From Hyphomicrobiales bacterium (lineage in GTDB: Bacteria; Pseudomonadota; Alphaproteobacteria; Rhizobiales; Beijerinckiaceae), in contig UCLR01000010.1 in the NCBI GenBank assembly GCA_900473415.1, positions 249,732 through 313,731 of the forward strand: a stretch of 64,000 nt of DNA, written 5' to 3'. Below the pieces are notes generated by a model. That model was not told the DNA's origin. It did no database searches and saw nothing but the letters and a program-made list of their open reading frames with translations. Below are positions 34,133-42,463 of the stretch, piece by piece (the stretch's first letter is position 1; each line of letters begins with the position of its first letter). A program made the position numbers and the translations under genes.

Positions 34133-34687
34133 TCAGCCCGCGGCGGCGGCGAGCTTGGTGAGGTCCGGGAAGGGCCGCACCGGGTCCTTGCCGTCCCAGC
34201 TTTCGGAGGCTTCGCGGATCAGGCGGAACATCTCGCCCTTCGGACCGGCGACCTCGGACAGCTCGATCACGGTGCCGGGATGGTAATGCGTGTCGAAATA
34301 GACGAAGCGCCCGCGCTCACCGACCTCACCGCTCATCACCGGCTTGAAGCCCTCGGCGAGCAAGCGCTCGAGATCGGCGTCGTAGTCCGAGGTCCAGTAG
34401 GCAACGTGCTGCAGGCCGGTGTGGCCGGCGGCCGTGAAGTCCTTGTACATGGAGGGCACGTCGTTCCGGCACTGGATCAGCTCGATCTGCAGCGGGCCGG
34501 AATTGGCGAGCGCGACCGAGTTGTGCGGCTCATAGACCTCGCCCTTGTACCGGTAGTTCTTGATCGGGACCTTCGGATTGTAGAAGAACGGCCCGACGCC
34601 GAGGACGCGGCTCCAATAATCCATGGCCGCCTCGATATCCGGGACGACATAGCCCGCCTGGCGGATCTGGCCGAAGAAACGGCTCAT
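34133..34687 (-). CDS. VOC family protein (glyoxalase/epimerase-like)
   Basis: This 184-residue protein has two beta-alpha-beta-beta-beta modules. The metal set appears to be Gln10 (RQAGYVVPD), Glu69 (IELIQ), His94 (LQHVAYW) and Glu142 (TVIELSEV), i.e. the Gln-Glu-His-Glu set seen in human glyoxalase I; many bacterial members have His in the first place. It is cytosolic. Position between the TRAP transporter and RuBisCO-like genes suggests a step in the same pathway, such as epimerising or isomerising an acid-sugar intermediate; this is inference. The start has AGAGGTG 5 bases upstream. Confidence 0.85.
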   Translation of the reverse strand: MSRFFGQIRQAGYVVPDIEAAMDYWSRVLGVGPFFYNPKVPIKNYRYKGEVYEPHNSVALANSGPLQIELIQCRNDVPSMYKDFTAAGHTGLQHVAYWTSDYDADLERLLAEGFKPVMSGEVGERGRFVYFDTHYHPGTVIELSEVAGPKGEMFRLIREASESWDGKDPVRPFPDLTKLAAAAG

Positions 34688-34712
34688 CAGTGCACCTCTT
34701 ACGCGCGAAAGG

Positions 34713-36593
34713 TCAGAATCTCAGGAAGCCCGTGGAGAGCCAGGGGAAGGCGACGACGATCGCGAGGCCGATCAGCAGTGCGAGGATGTAGCCCCAGATG
34801 TATTTGAGGCCCTCGTCGGGATTGATCTTGCTGATGGCGCAGGCGCCGTAATAGCCGACGCCGAAGGGCGGGGCGAACAGCCCGATGCCCATCGCGAAGA
34901 CCACGACCATCGAGTAGTGGACTTCGTGCACGCCAACCTGCTTGGCGATGGGGAACAGCAGGGGGCCGAACAGGACGATCGCCGGAATGCCCTCGAGCAC
35001 GCTGCCGAGGAGGACGAAGGCGATGACCGAGATGCCGAGGAAGCCCCAGGTCCCGCCCGGCACGGCCGCCATCGCCCGCGCCAGGTCCTGCGAGAAGCCG
35101 GACTGCGTCAGGCCCCAGGCCATGGCGGTGGCGCTGCCGACGATGAAGATGATCGCGCCAGTCAGCGAGGCGGTCTCGATCAGCATCTTGGGCAGCCGGC
35201 GCCAGTCGAACTGGCGGTAGAGCAGCAGGCCCGCCAGGACCGCATAGGCGATGCCGATGGTCGAGACCTCGGTCGCGGTGGCGACGCCCTCGACCACAGC
35301 AGCGCGGATGACGAAGGGCAGAGCAATCGCCGGAAGCGCGATAAGGGCGAGCCGGGTGATCTCGCGCTTCGAATGGCGCAGGACACGGCTGAGATCCTCG
35401 CCCCGATAGCGCCACCAGACGACGACGCAGAGCGCGAGGCCAAGCACGAGCGCCGGCAACATGCCGCCGGTGAACAGCGCGGCGATGGAGACGCCCGTCA
35501 CCGAGCCGATGGTGATGAGCACGATGGAGGGCGGGATCGTCTCGGTCTGCGCTCCCGTGGCCGAGAGCAGCGCGACGAGATCGCCGGGCTTCGCGCCGCG
35601 CTTCTGCATCTCGGGAAAGAGCACGGGAGCGATCGCCGCCATGTCCGCGATCTTGGAGCCCGAGATGCCGGAGACCAGATACATCGCGCCGATCAGCACA
35701 TAGGAGAGGCCGCCACGGACATGGCCGAGCAGCGAGGCGAGGAACTGGATCATGGCCTTGGCCATGCCGGTCATCTCGATCAACGCTCCGAGGAAGATGA
35801 AGAGCGGCACAGCGAGCAGGATGAGATGGCTCATGCCCTCGTCGAGCCGGCCGACCATGACGAGCAGCGGCGTCGAGGTCGTCAGCGAAAGATAACCGAA
35901 GGTGGCGAGCGCGAAGGAGAAGGCGATCGGCACGCCGGAAAAGACGTTGAGAGCGACAACGCCGACGAAGAAGACGACGAGGTTGAGCTTGCCGAGCGGC
36001 TTCAGCGCGGGGCCGATGAGCCAGAAGAGCAGGACGAGCGCGGCGGTGATGCCGATGGCGATCAGGACCGGCTTCAGCGAGCCGAAGCGCAGCAGCCGGA
36101 AGCCGGCGGCGACCAGCATCAGCGCCATACCGGCCGGCAGGGCCGATGCGCGCCAGGCATTGCTGATCTCCAGCGCCGGCGTGACGATGAAATTCTCCTC
36201 CTCAGCGTACTCGAGCGCATGCGGCAGGATCAGCAGCAGGAAGGCGATCGCGGCAGTGATCGCCAGCGCCTCAAGCACCATCCGGACATTCGGCGAAACG
36301 CGGCTGACGAGGCCCGTCATCCGCATATGCTCGCCGCGGCGCAGCGCGATGACGGCGCCCAGCATGGAAAGCCACAGGAACAGGATCGAGGCCAGCTCGT
36401 CCGACCACACCAGCGGAGCGTGGAAGACGTAGCGGGCGGCCACGCCCGCGCCGAGAATGACGATCTCGGCGAGGACGATGATGGCTGCGACGATCTCGAC
36501 GAAGCCTCCCAAACCCCTGTCGAGCCTGTCGGCGAAGCGGCCGATCCCGGTCAGCGGGATCGGCGGGGCGATGGTGGCGGCGTGAGCATCCAT
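34713..36593 (-). CDS. TRAP transporter, fused small (DctQ) and large (DctM) membrane subunits
   Basis: This 626-residue inner-membrane protein joins the two TRAP membrane subunits. Residues about 30-175 are the DctQ part, with four helices and the WSDELASILFLWLSMLG block. From about 205 the DctM part begins, with FSGVPIAFSFALATFGYL and GSKIADMAAIAPVLFPEM, typical of the large subunit. It lies 53 bases after the dctP gene on the same strand and 25 bases before the VOC gene. It imports a carboxylate or acid sugar using an ion gradient, and is the probable entry point of the RuBisCO-like pathway. Confidence 0.94.
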   Translation of the reverse strand: MDAHAATIAPPIPLTGIGRFADRLDRGLGGFVEIVAAIIVLAEIVILGAGVAARYVFHAPLVWSDELASILFLWLSMLGAVIALRRGEHMRMTGLVSRVSPNVRMVLEALAITAAIAFLLLILPHALEYAEEENFIVTPALEISNAWRASALPAGMALMLVAAGFRLLRFGSLKPVLIAIGITAALVLLFWLIGPALKPLGKLNLVVFFVGVVALNVFSGVPIAFSFALATFGYLSLTTSTPLLVMVGRLDEGMSHLILLAVPLFIFLGALIEMTGMAKAMIQFLASLLGHVRGGLSYVLIGAMYLVSGISGSKIADMAAIAPVLFPEMQKRGAKPGDLVALLSATGAQTETIPPSIVLITIGSVTGVSIAALFTGGMLPALVLGLALCVVVWWRYRGEDLSRVLRHSKREITRLALIALPAIALPFVIRAAVVEGVATATEVSTIGIAYAVLAGLLLYRQFDWRRLPKMLIETASLTGAIIFIVGSATAMAWGLTQSGFSQDLARAMAAVPGGTWGFLGISVIAFVLLGSVLEGIPAIVLFGPLLFPIAKQVGVHEVHYSMVVVFAMGIGLFAPPFGVGYYGACAISKINPDEGLKYIWGYILALLIGLAIVVAFPWLSTGFLRF

Positions 36594-36646
36594 GACGACG
36601 TTTCCGTGGCTTTATGGTTGCGGGCCTTGTAGGCCCGTTCCATCCG

Positions 36647-37663
36647 TCAGGCGAGCTTACCGACGGCGCCTTCGAGCAATCCCCAGGCTTCCGCTCCGAA
36701 GCGCTCCTGCCACTCCTTGTAGAAGCCCGATTCGCGCAGCTTGGCGCGGAAGGAATCCGGGTCGGTCTTGTTGAAGGCCAGCCCCTTGGACTGAAGATCG
36801 GTCTGCACCGTCTCGTTGAGCTTCTTGATGTCGCCGCGCTGGGCGACGCCGGCGTCGTTGATCGCGCTCGCGACGATCTTCTGGATATCGGCCGGCAGGC
36901 CGCGCCAGGCGCGGCCGTTGGCGATGAACCAGAAGCCGTCCCAGATATGGTTCGAGACGGCGCAGCTCTTCTGGACCTCGAAGAGCTTGGCGACCTGGAT
37001 GATCGGCAGGGGGTTCTCCTGCGCATCGACCACCTTGGTCTGGAGCGCGGAATAGACTTCCGAGAACTGCAGGCTCGCAGGTGCGGCATCGAGAGACTTG
37101 AACATCGCGATCGAGAGCGGGCTCACGGGCACGCGGATCTTGAGGCCGGCCATGTCCTTGGCGGTCTCGATCGGCTTGCCGGAGGTGGTCATCTGGCGGA
37201 AGCCGTTGTCCCACATCTTCTCGAAGGCATAGAGGTTCACCTTCTCGATGGCCTGGCGGACATGGGCGCCGACGCCGCCATCCATCGCCTTCCAGACCTG
37301 ATCGTAATCGGAGAAGGCGAAGCCGACCGCGTTGATCGCAGCGACCGGCACGAGCGTGGCAATGACCAGCGCCGAAGGCGTGAAGAAGGTGATACCGCCG
37401 TTGCGCACCTGGCTCAGCATGTCGGTGTCGCCACCGAGCTGATTGTTCGGGAAGATCTTGATCTCGACGCGCCCGTTCGTCTCCTTGGCGACGCGGTCGG
37501 CCGCCTCCTGAGCGCGGATGTTGAGCGGATGGCTGAGCGGCAGGTTGTTGCCGTATTTCAGCTCGATCTCGGCTGCCCGCGCGATCATCGCCCCCCCGAG
37601 GACCGGCAGCGCGGATGTGGCGGCGAAGCTGCGCAGAATCGTGCGGCGCGTGAAGACTGTCAT
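36647..37663 (-). CDS. dctP: TRAP transporter substrate-binding protein DctP
   Basis: This 338-residue periplasmic binding protein has a twin-arginine-like start (FTRRTILRSF) and a signal region ending ARA near residue 31. The conserved Arg that contacts the ligand carboxylate is likely the one in LKIRVPVSPLS, and PLPIIQVAKLFEVQK is the usual C-terminal block. I took the ATG at 37663, with GGGAGGAAGG just upstream; the frame runs on to 37750 into the promoter region. It is divergent from a LacI gene and is the first gene of the acid-sugar unit. Confidence 0.93.
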   Translation of the reverse strand: MTVFTRRTILRSFAATSALPVLGGAMIARAAEIELKYGNNLPLSHPLNIRAQEAADRVAKETNGRVEIKIFPNNQLGGDTDMLSQVRNGGITFFTPSALVIATLVPVAAINAVGFAFSDYDQVWKAMDGGVGAHVRQAIEKVNLYAFEKMWDNGFRQMTTSGKPIETAKDMAGLKIRVPVSPLSIAMFKSLDAAPASLQFSEVYSALQTKVVDAQENPLPIIQVAKLFEVQKSCAVSNHIWDGFWFIANGRAWRGLPADIQKIVASAINDAGVAQRGDIKKLNETVQTDLQSKGLAFNKTDPDSFRAKLRESGFYKEWQERFGAEAWGLLEGAVGKLA

Positions 37664-37766
37664 TCCTTCCTCCCTGGCATCGGCCCCGAATGGCCTCTTG
37701 GTCTTGTTGCGTGAACGATAGAAAGCGTGGATGATCGACGTCAAACTCATTTATTGATGGTTTTTG

Positions 37767-38855
37767 ATGGATTCAGATCAAGGCAATCAGCTCGCCGAGG
37801 CGGTTCGCGAAGGCGACGAGGCGCATCGGCGGCGCCAACTTGCGACCGTCGTCGATGTGGCACGGTTGGCCGGCGTCTCGACGGCGACCGTCGACCGGGT
37901 GCTTAACCAGCGTCCAGGTGTCCGGCCCGTCACGGCCGAGCGCGTGCTGAAGGCGGCGCTGGATCTGGGCTATGTCCAGGATGGCGCGCTGCCGGCCGGG
38001 GCGCTGAAGCCGCTCAGGCTCGCTTTCCTCCTGCCGGCCGGAAACAACCGCTTCCTCAACCGGCTGGGCCGTCTCGTCATCGAGTCGCAGGAGCGACTCG
38101 CCTCGTTCAACATGCGGGCGCGGGTCGACTATATCGACAGCTTCAACCCCGAACTGCTCGCCCAGCACTTGCGGCAGGTCGGCCGCGAGGTCGAGGGCGT
38201 CGCCTTCATGGCGCTGGAGCATCCGATGGTGCGCGAGGCGGTGGACTGGCTCGCCGGCCGCGGCGTGCCGGCGGTGACGCTGATCTCGGACATCGCCAAT
38301 ACGCGGCGGGTCGCCTATGTCGGGCTCGACAACCGCGCCGCCGGGCGCACGGCCGGCCAGCTCGTCGCGCGCTTCATCGGCAAGCGCCCGGCCAAGGTCG
38401 CGATGATCGCCGGCAGCCTGAGCTACCGCGCCCATGAAGAACGCGAGATGGGCTTCCTCCACCTTTTCCATGAGCTCTTTCCCATGATCGAGGTGGTCGG
38501 CTTGCGCGAAGGCCATGACGAGGAGGCGCGCAATTATCGCCAGACCAAGATGCTGCTGGCACAGCATCCGGACTTGGCCGGCATCTACAATATCGGCGGG
38601 GGCCCCGAAGGCATCGCGCGGGCGCTGAAGGAAGCCGGACGACAGGACGACGTCGTCTTCGTCGGGCACGGGCTGACGCAGGAGACGCGTGCGCTCCTAA
38701 TCGATGGCGTCATGGACGCGGTGATCAATCAAGATCCGCAAGGATCGCTGTTGGAGTGCGTCTCGATCTTCGCCAATATCCGCGCCGGCCGTCCCGCGCT
38801 GGAAGGCACGGCAAGGCCCCATATCGAGATCGTCCTGCGCGAAAATCTGCCCTAG
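37767..38855 (+). CDS. LacI family transcriptional regulator
   Basis: This 362-residue regulator has the LacI helix-turn-helix TVVDVARLAGVSTATVDRVL near residues 27-46 and a periplasmic-binding-protein-like effector domain. It is divergent from dctP with 103 bases between starts, so it probably represses the TRAP and RuBisCO-like unit until the sugar or its product binds. Just at its start are two direct copies of TTGATGG spaced one helical turn apart (37754-37760 and 37764-37770), which might belong to a binding site. A TTG immediately before the ATG is in frame but the ATG is preferred. Confidence 0.92.
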   Translation: MDSDQGNQLAEAVREGDEAHRRRQLATVVDVARLAGVSTATVDRVLNQRPGVRPVTAERVLKAALDLGYVQDGALPAGALKPLRLAFLLPAGNNRFLNRLGRLVIESQERLASFNMRARVDYIDSFNPELLAQHLRQVGREVEGVAFMALEHPMVREAVDWLAGRGVPAVTLISDIANTRRVAYVGLDNRAAGRTAGQLVARFIGKRPAKVAMIAGSLSYRAHEEREMGFLHLFHELFPMIEVVGLREGHDEEARNYRQTKMLLAQHPDLAGIYNIGGGPEGIARALKEAGRQDDVVFVGHGLTQETRALLIDGVMDAVINQDPQGSLLECVSIFANIRAGRPALEGTARPHIEIVLRENLP

Positions 38856-38880
38856 TCGCAGTGCTCACGCCGCTCAGCAG

Positions 38881-39753
38881 TCAATCCCCGCGCCAGGGCG
38901 AAAGCGCGTCGTTGCAGCCATCGCCCAGCAGGTTGAAGCCGATCACCAGGACGATGATCGCCGCTCCGGGCCAGATCGCCATCCACGGCGCCTCGCCGAG
39001 GAACTGCCGCGCGACGTCGAGCATGCTGCCCCAGGACGCATCGGGGGGAACTTGCCCCAGCCCGAGGAAGGCGAGGCTCGCCTCCGCCAGCACGGCGACC
39101 GCCATGGTGAGGGAGGCCTGCACGACGATCGGCGGCAGGATGTTGGGCAGGACATGTCCCAGCATGATCGTCACCGGCCCGATGCCCTGCGACCGGGCGG
39201 CGGCGATATAGTCCTCAGCGCAGACGACCAGCGTCTGGCCGCGCGCCAGCCGGACGAAGATCGGCGTCGCCGAAAGCCCGATCGCCACCATCGCGTTCTG
39301 CAGGCTCGGTCCCAGGAAGGCCGCGAGCGCGATCGCCAGGACCAGGAACGGCATGGCGAGGAAGGCATCGGCGAGGCGCGAGATCAGCACGTCGACGATG
39401 CCACCGGCATAGCCCGCCAGCAGGCCGAGCGGGACGCCGATCAGGACCGCCACGACGATGGCGACGATGCCGGCCGCGAGCGAGGCGCGCGTGCCGTAGA
39501 TGATGCGTGAGAGGATGTCCCGGCCGAGATCATCGGTGCCGAACCAATGCGCGGCATCGGGCGCCTGCCGGATCGCCATCCAATCGGAGGCGTTCGGATC
39601 ATAGGGCGCGATCAGGGGCGCCGCCAAAGCCACGGCGATGAAGAACAGCACGATCAGGCCGCCGACCAGGGCAGCGGGCTCGTGCAGCACCCGCACGACG
39701 AAGCCCGCGGCGCGCGGCCTTGCCGGCGCGGCACCCGTCGCGACGGCGCTCAT
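38881..39753 (-). CDS. ABC transporter permease, DppC type
   Basis: This 290-residue inner-membrane permease has the DppC block FGTDDLGRDILSRIIYGTR near residues 71-89 and the coupling loop DYIAAARSQGIGPVTIMLGH in the second half. It ends with GDGCNDALSPW. Its start overlaps the stop of the DppB-type gene by 4 bases. It belongs to a three-gene minus-strand unit (binding protein, DppB, DppC). The matching ATPase is encoded on the opposite strand at 44483-46108. Confidence 0.95.
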   Translation of the reverse strand: MSAVATGAAPARPRAAGFVVRVLHEPAALVGGLIVLFFIAVALAAPLIAPYDPNASDWMAIRQAPDAAHWFGTDDLGRDILSRIIYGTRASLAAGIVAIVVAVLIGVPLGLLAGYAGGIVDVLISRLADAFLAMPFLVLAIALAAFLGPSLQNAMVAIGLSATPIFVRLARGQTLVVCAEDYIAAARSQGIGPVTIMLGHVLPNILPPIVVQASLTMAVAVLAEASLAFLGLGQVPPDASWGSMLDVARQFLGEAPWMAIWPGAAIIVLVIGFNLLGDGCNDALSPWRGD

Positions 39754-40691
39754 GATCTCAGCCTCGGATTGAGCAGGCCATAGGCAAGGTCGGCGGCGAG
39801 GCTCATCAGCAGGAAGATCGCGGCCGTGCAGAGGACGACCGCCTGCACCACGGCATAGTCGCGGCTGAAGACGCCATCGACGATCATCTTGCCGAAACCC
39901 GGGATGGAGAAGACCTGCTCGGTCAGGACCGCGCCTGCAAGAAGCTCGCCGAATTGCAACGTGCCGAGCGTCACCACCGGAATGAGCGCGTTGGGCAGGG
40001 CGTGGCGCAGGACGATGCGCCGACGCTCGACACCCTTCGCGCGCGCCGTTCGTATGAAGTCCTGGCTCAGCGCCTGCAACATCGCGCTGCGGGTATGGCG
40101 CATGATGACCGCAGCCGCGCCCGTCCCGAGCACCAGCGCCGGCATCGCCATGCCGCGCAGATTGGCGAGAGGGTTCTCGCTGAAGGGCACATAACCGCCG
40201 GCGGGAAGCCAGCCGAGATGCACGGAGAAGAGCAGGATCAGCATGATGCCGAGCCAGAAATGCGGAATCGACAACCCGGCCAGGCTGAAGACGCTCGCGC
40301 CATAGTCGAGCCAGGAGCCAGGGCGCAGCGCGGCGATGATGCCGAAGGGCAGCCCGATCAGCAGCGCGACCGCCATCGAGAGCAACGCGAGCTCGATGGT
40401 CACCGGCAGCTTCTCGATGAGCATCGTCCCGATCGGCAGGCGCGTGCGGATGGAGGTGCCGAAATCGCCCTGCAGGAGATTGCCGAGCCAGGCGGCGTAC
40501 TGCACCGGCACCGGATCGTTCAGCCGGTAGTGCTCGCGCAGATACTCAATCACCTCGGGACTGCGCTCCTCGCCGGCGAGCGCAAGCGCCGGATCGCCGG
40601 GCAGGAGCTTCTGCAGCGAGAAGACAAGCATCGACACCAGAAGCAGCGTCGGGAGCGCGACGGCGAACCGCCTGAGTAGAAGCGAAACCAT
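39750..40691 (-). CDS. ABC transporter permease, DppB type
   Basis: This 313-residue inner-membrane permease has the family N-terminus with GDPALALAGEERSPEVIEYL after helix 1, and the coupling loop FIRTARAKGVERRRIVLRHA near residues 205-224. It ends GLLNPRLRS, typical for DppB. The gene follows the binding-protein gene by 49 bases and overlaps the DppC gene by 4 bases. Confidence 0.95.
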   Translation of the reverse strand: MVSLLLRRFAVALPTLLLVSMLVFSLQKLLPGDPALALAGEERSPEVIEYLREHYRLNDPVPVQYAAWLGNLLQGDFGTSIRTRLPIGTMLIEKLPVTIELALLSMAVALLIGLPFGIIAALRPGSWLDYGASVFSLAGLSIPHFWLGIMLILLFSVHLGWLPAGGYVPFSENPLANLRGMAMPALVLGTGAAAVIMRHTRSAMLQALSQDFIRTARAKGVERRRIVLRHALPNALIPVVTLGTLQFGELLAGAVLTEQVFSIPGFGKMIVDGVFSRDYAVVQAVVLCTAAIFLLMSLAADLAYGLLNPRLRS

Positions 40692-40740
40692 GAGGTGCCA
40701 AGGAGTGGCCGCCGGCTCGGGAGCCGGCGGCGGAATGCGA

Positions 40741-42252
40741 TCAGTTGGCGGGCTTCAGCCCGTCGAGGCGCAGCAAGCCGTCGGGATACATCACGACGCC
40801 GCCCACGCTCTTGCGCGCCGCGAAGAACCAGTTCGGATGATAGAGCGGGATCGAGGATAGGGCCGTCAGATAGATGCCGGTCGCCTTCTCGTAGAGAGCC
40901 TTGCGCTTGGCCTCGTCCGCCTCGGCGCGGGCCTGCATCAGCAGCGCGTCCAGCTCCTTGCTGCTGAACTTGTTGACGTTCTGCGAGCCGGTCGTGGCGA
41001 AGAAGGAGACCAGCGTCGGATCCGGATCGGCGCGCCCGCTCCAGTTGCCGATATAGGCTTCGAAATTGCCGTTGAGATAGCGCTCGATCGCCGAGGTGGT
41101 CTCCAGCGGCTGTAGCTTCACCTCGAAGCCGGCCTCGGCCGCCATCGACTGAATGATCTGCGCGACGCGCCCGTCGGCGAGCGCGTTCTCATAGGTGATC
41201 TCGACCGGCACACGCGTCATGCCGGCCTTCCCGATCAGCTCCTTCGCCTTGGCGACGTTGCGAGCCGGGGCCGGATGCGCCTTGCTGTAGAAGGGGTTGG
41301 ATGGCGGGATCATCTGGTTGTCGGCCAGGAATTCGCCGTTGAAAGCGACGCGGTTGATGACATTGCGGTCAATCGCGAGCTCGAAGGCCTGGCGCAGCGT
41401 CTCGTTCTGGCCAAGCGGCCCCTTGGCCTTCTCGCCATTGCCGACATTGAACATCAGGTGCGAGACGGCGACGCCCTGCCCCGCATGCAGCGCGAGGTTC
41501 GCGTCCTCGCGCACTGCCTTGAGATCGGTCGGCGCGACGCGCTCGGCGAGGTCGAGATCGCCGGCCCTGACGCGCTGCAGGCGGACGGTCGAATCCGGCA
41601 CGATAGAATAGACGACCTCGTCGTAACCGATCCTGCCGGCGTTCCAGTAACCCGGATACTTCTTCGCCCGGATCAGGTCGCGCGACTTGCGCTCGACAAA
41701 GGAATAGGGACCGGCGCAGACGGGAGAGGCAGCGAATTCGGCGCCCTTCTCCTTGGCGGCCTTGGGCGAGACCATCATGCCGGCGCGGTCGCTCAGATTG
41801 GCGAGCAGCGGCACGAAGGGCTCGGAGAGCGCCAAGCGGACCTTATCGGCGGCGACGACCTCGACGCTCGCGACCGGCGCGAGCTCCGCCTTGCGCTTGG
41901 AGTCCGGCATGGTCTTCATGCGCTCGATGTTGAACTTCACAGCCTCGGCATCGAAGGGTGTACCGTCATGGAAGGTCACGCCGCGGCGTAGGCTGAAGGT
42001 GATCGAGCGGCCATCGGGCGCCCATTCCCAGCTCTCGGCAAGCTGCGGCACGATCTTCAGATCGGGCGAGATGTCGACGAGCTTGTCGCAGAGCGAGGCG
42101 AAGACGAAGCGGCCGGTATAGGTGCCGCTCAACGCCGGATCGAGCGCGTCCGGATCGTCCTGCATCCCGACCTTCAGTGTTGCGGCCTGAGCCGCCAGAG
42201 CCGTCATGGCGAGCGCCGAGACGGCGATAATGAAACCGCGCGCCGTTTTCAT
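40741..42252 (-). CDS. ABC transporter substrate-binding protein, family 5
   Basis: This 503-residue periplasmic binding protein has a signal peptide of about 22 residues (FIIAVSALAMTALAAQA). The mature start LKVGMQDDPDALDPALSGTY is the usual family block. The ATG at 42252 has GGAGGGG upstream; an open frame to 42387 lies in the promoter region. It is divergent from a ROK regulator and NagB. Context suggests an amino sugar or a glycosylated or peptidyl amino sugar as ligand, though the fold alone does not show it. Confidence 0.93.
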   Translation of the reverse strand: MKTARGFIIAVSALAMTALAAQAATLKVGMQDDPDALDPALSGTYTGRFVFASLCDKLVDISPDLKIVPQLAESWEWAPDGRSITFSLRRGVTFHDGTPFDAEAVKFNIERMKTMPDSKRKAELAPVASVEVVAADKVRLALSEPFVPLLANLSDRAGMMVSPKAAKEKGAEFAASPVCAGPYSFVERKSRDLIRAKKYPGYWNAGRIGYDEVVYSIVPDSTVRLQRVRAGDLDLAERVAPTDLKAVREDANLALHAGQGVAVSHLMFNVGNGEKAKGPLGQNETLRQAFELAIDRNVINRVAFNGEFLADNQMIPPSNPFYSKAHPAPARNVAKAKELIGKAGMTRVPVEITYENALADGRVAQIIQSMAAEAGFEVKLQPLETTSAIERYLNGNFEAYIGNWSGRADPDPTLVSFFATTGSQNVNKFSSKELDALLMQARAEADEAKRKALYEKATGIYLTALSSIPLYHPNWFFAARKSVGGVVMYPDGLLRLDGLKPAN

Positions 42253-42430
42253 GTGACCCCTCCACTGGCGCGTTTGCCACGCCTTCTGTTCGGTCAGGCA
42301 AGCACGCCTCTTTCTATTTGTAAAGCGCACGAACAAACACGACCGAGAGCACGCGCAGCTGGCAATATTGCAGCGCCGAAAGGCCACTTATCGGGGGTCT
42401 TGGCCGTGTTGACGTCTGGTGAGGAACCAT

Positions 42431-42453
42431 ATTAGTTCTGAAGGGTGACTAAT
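42431..42453. promoter_or_regulatory. ATTAGT-N11-ACTAAT, candidate ROK operator
   Basis: ATTAGT at 42431-42436 and ACTAAT at 42448-42453 form a perfect 6+11+6 inverted repeat ending 10 bases before the ROK start codon. The 211-base divergent promoter region (42253-42463) also holds a 10-base palindrome GCAATATTGC at 42362-42371. Both are AT-rich islands and sit where a repressor would control both directions. Confidence 0.5.
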
Positions 42454-42463
42454 CTGGTGCATC

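Noticed and set aside
34917..36632. Plus-strand open frame of 571 codons
   Set aside because: Antisense of the fused TRAP membrane protein; very high Arg, Asp and Gln content typical of a shadow frame.
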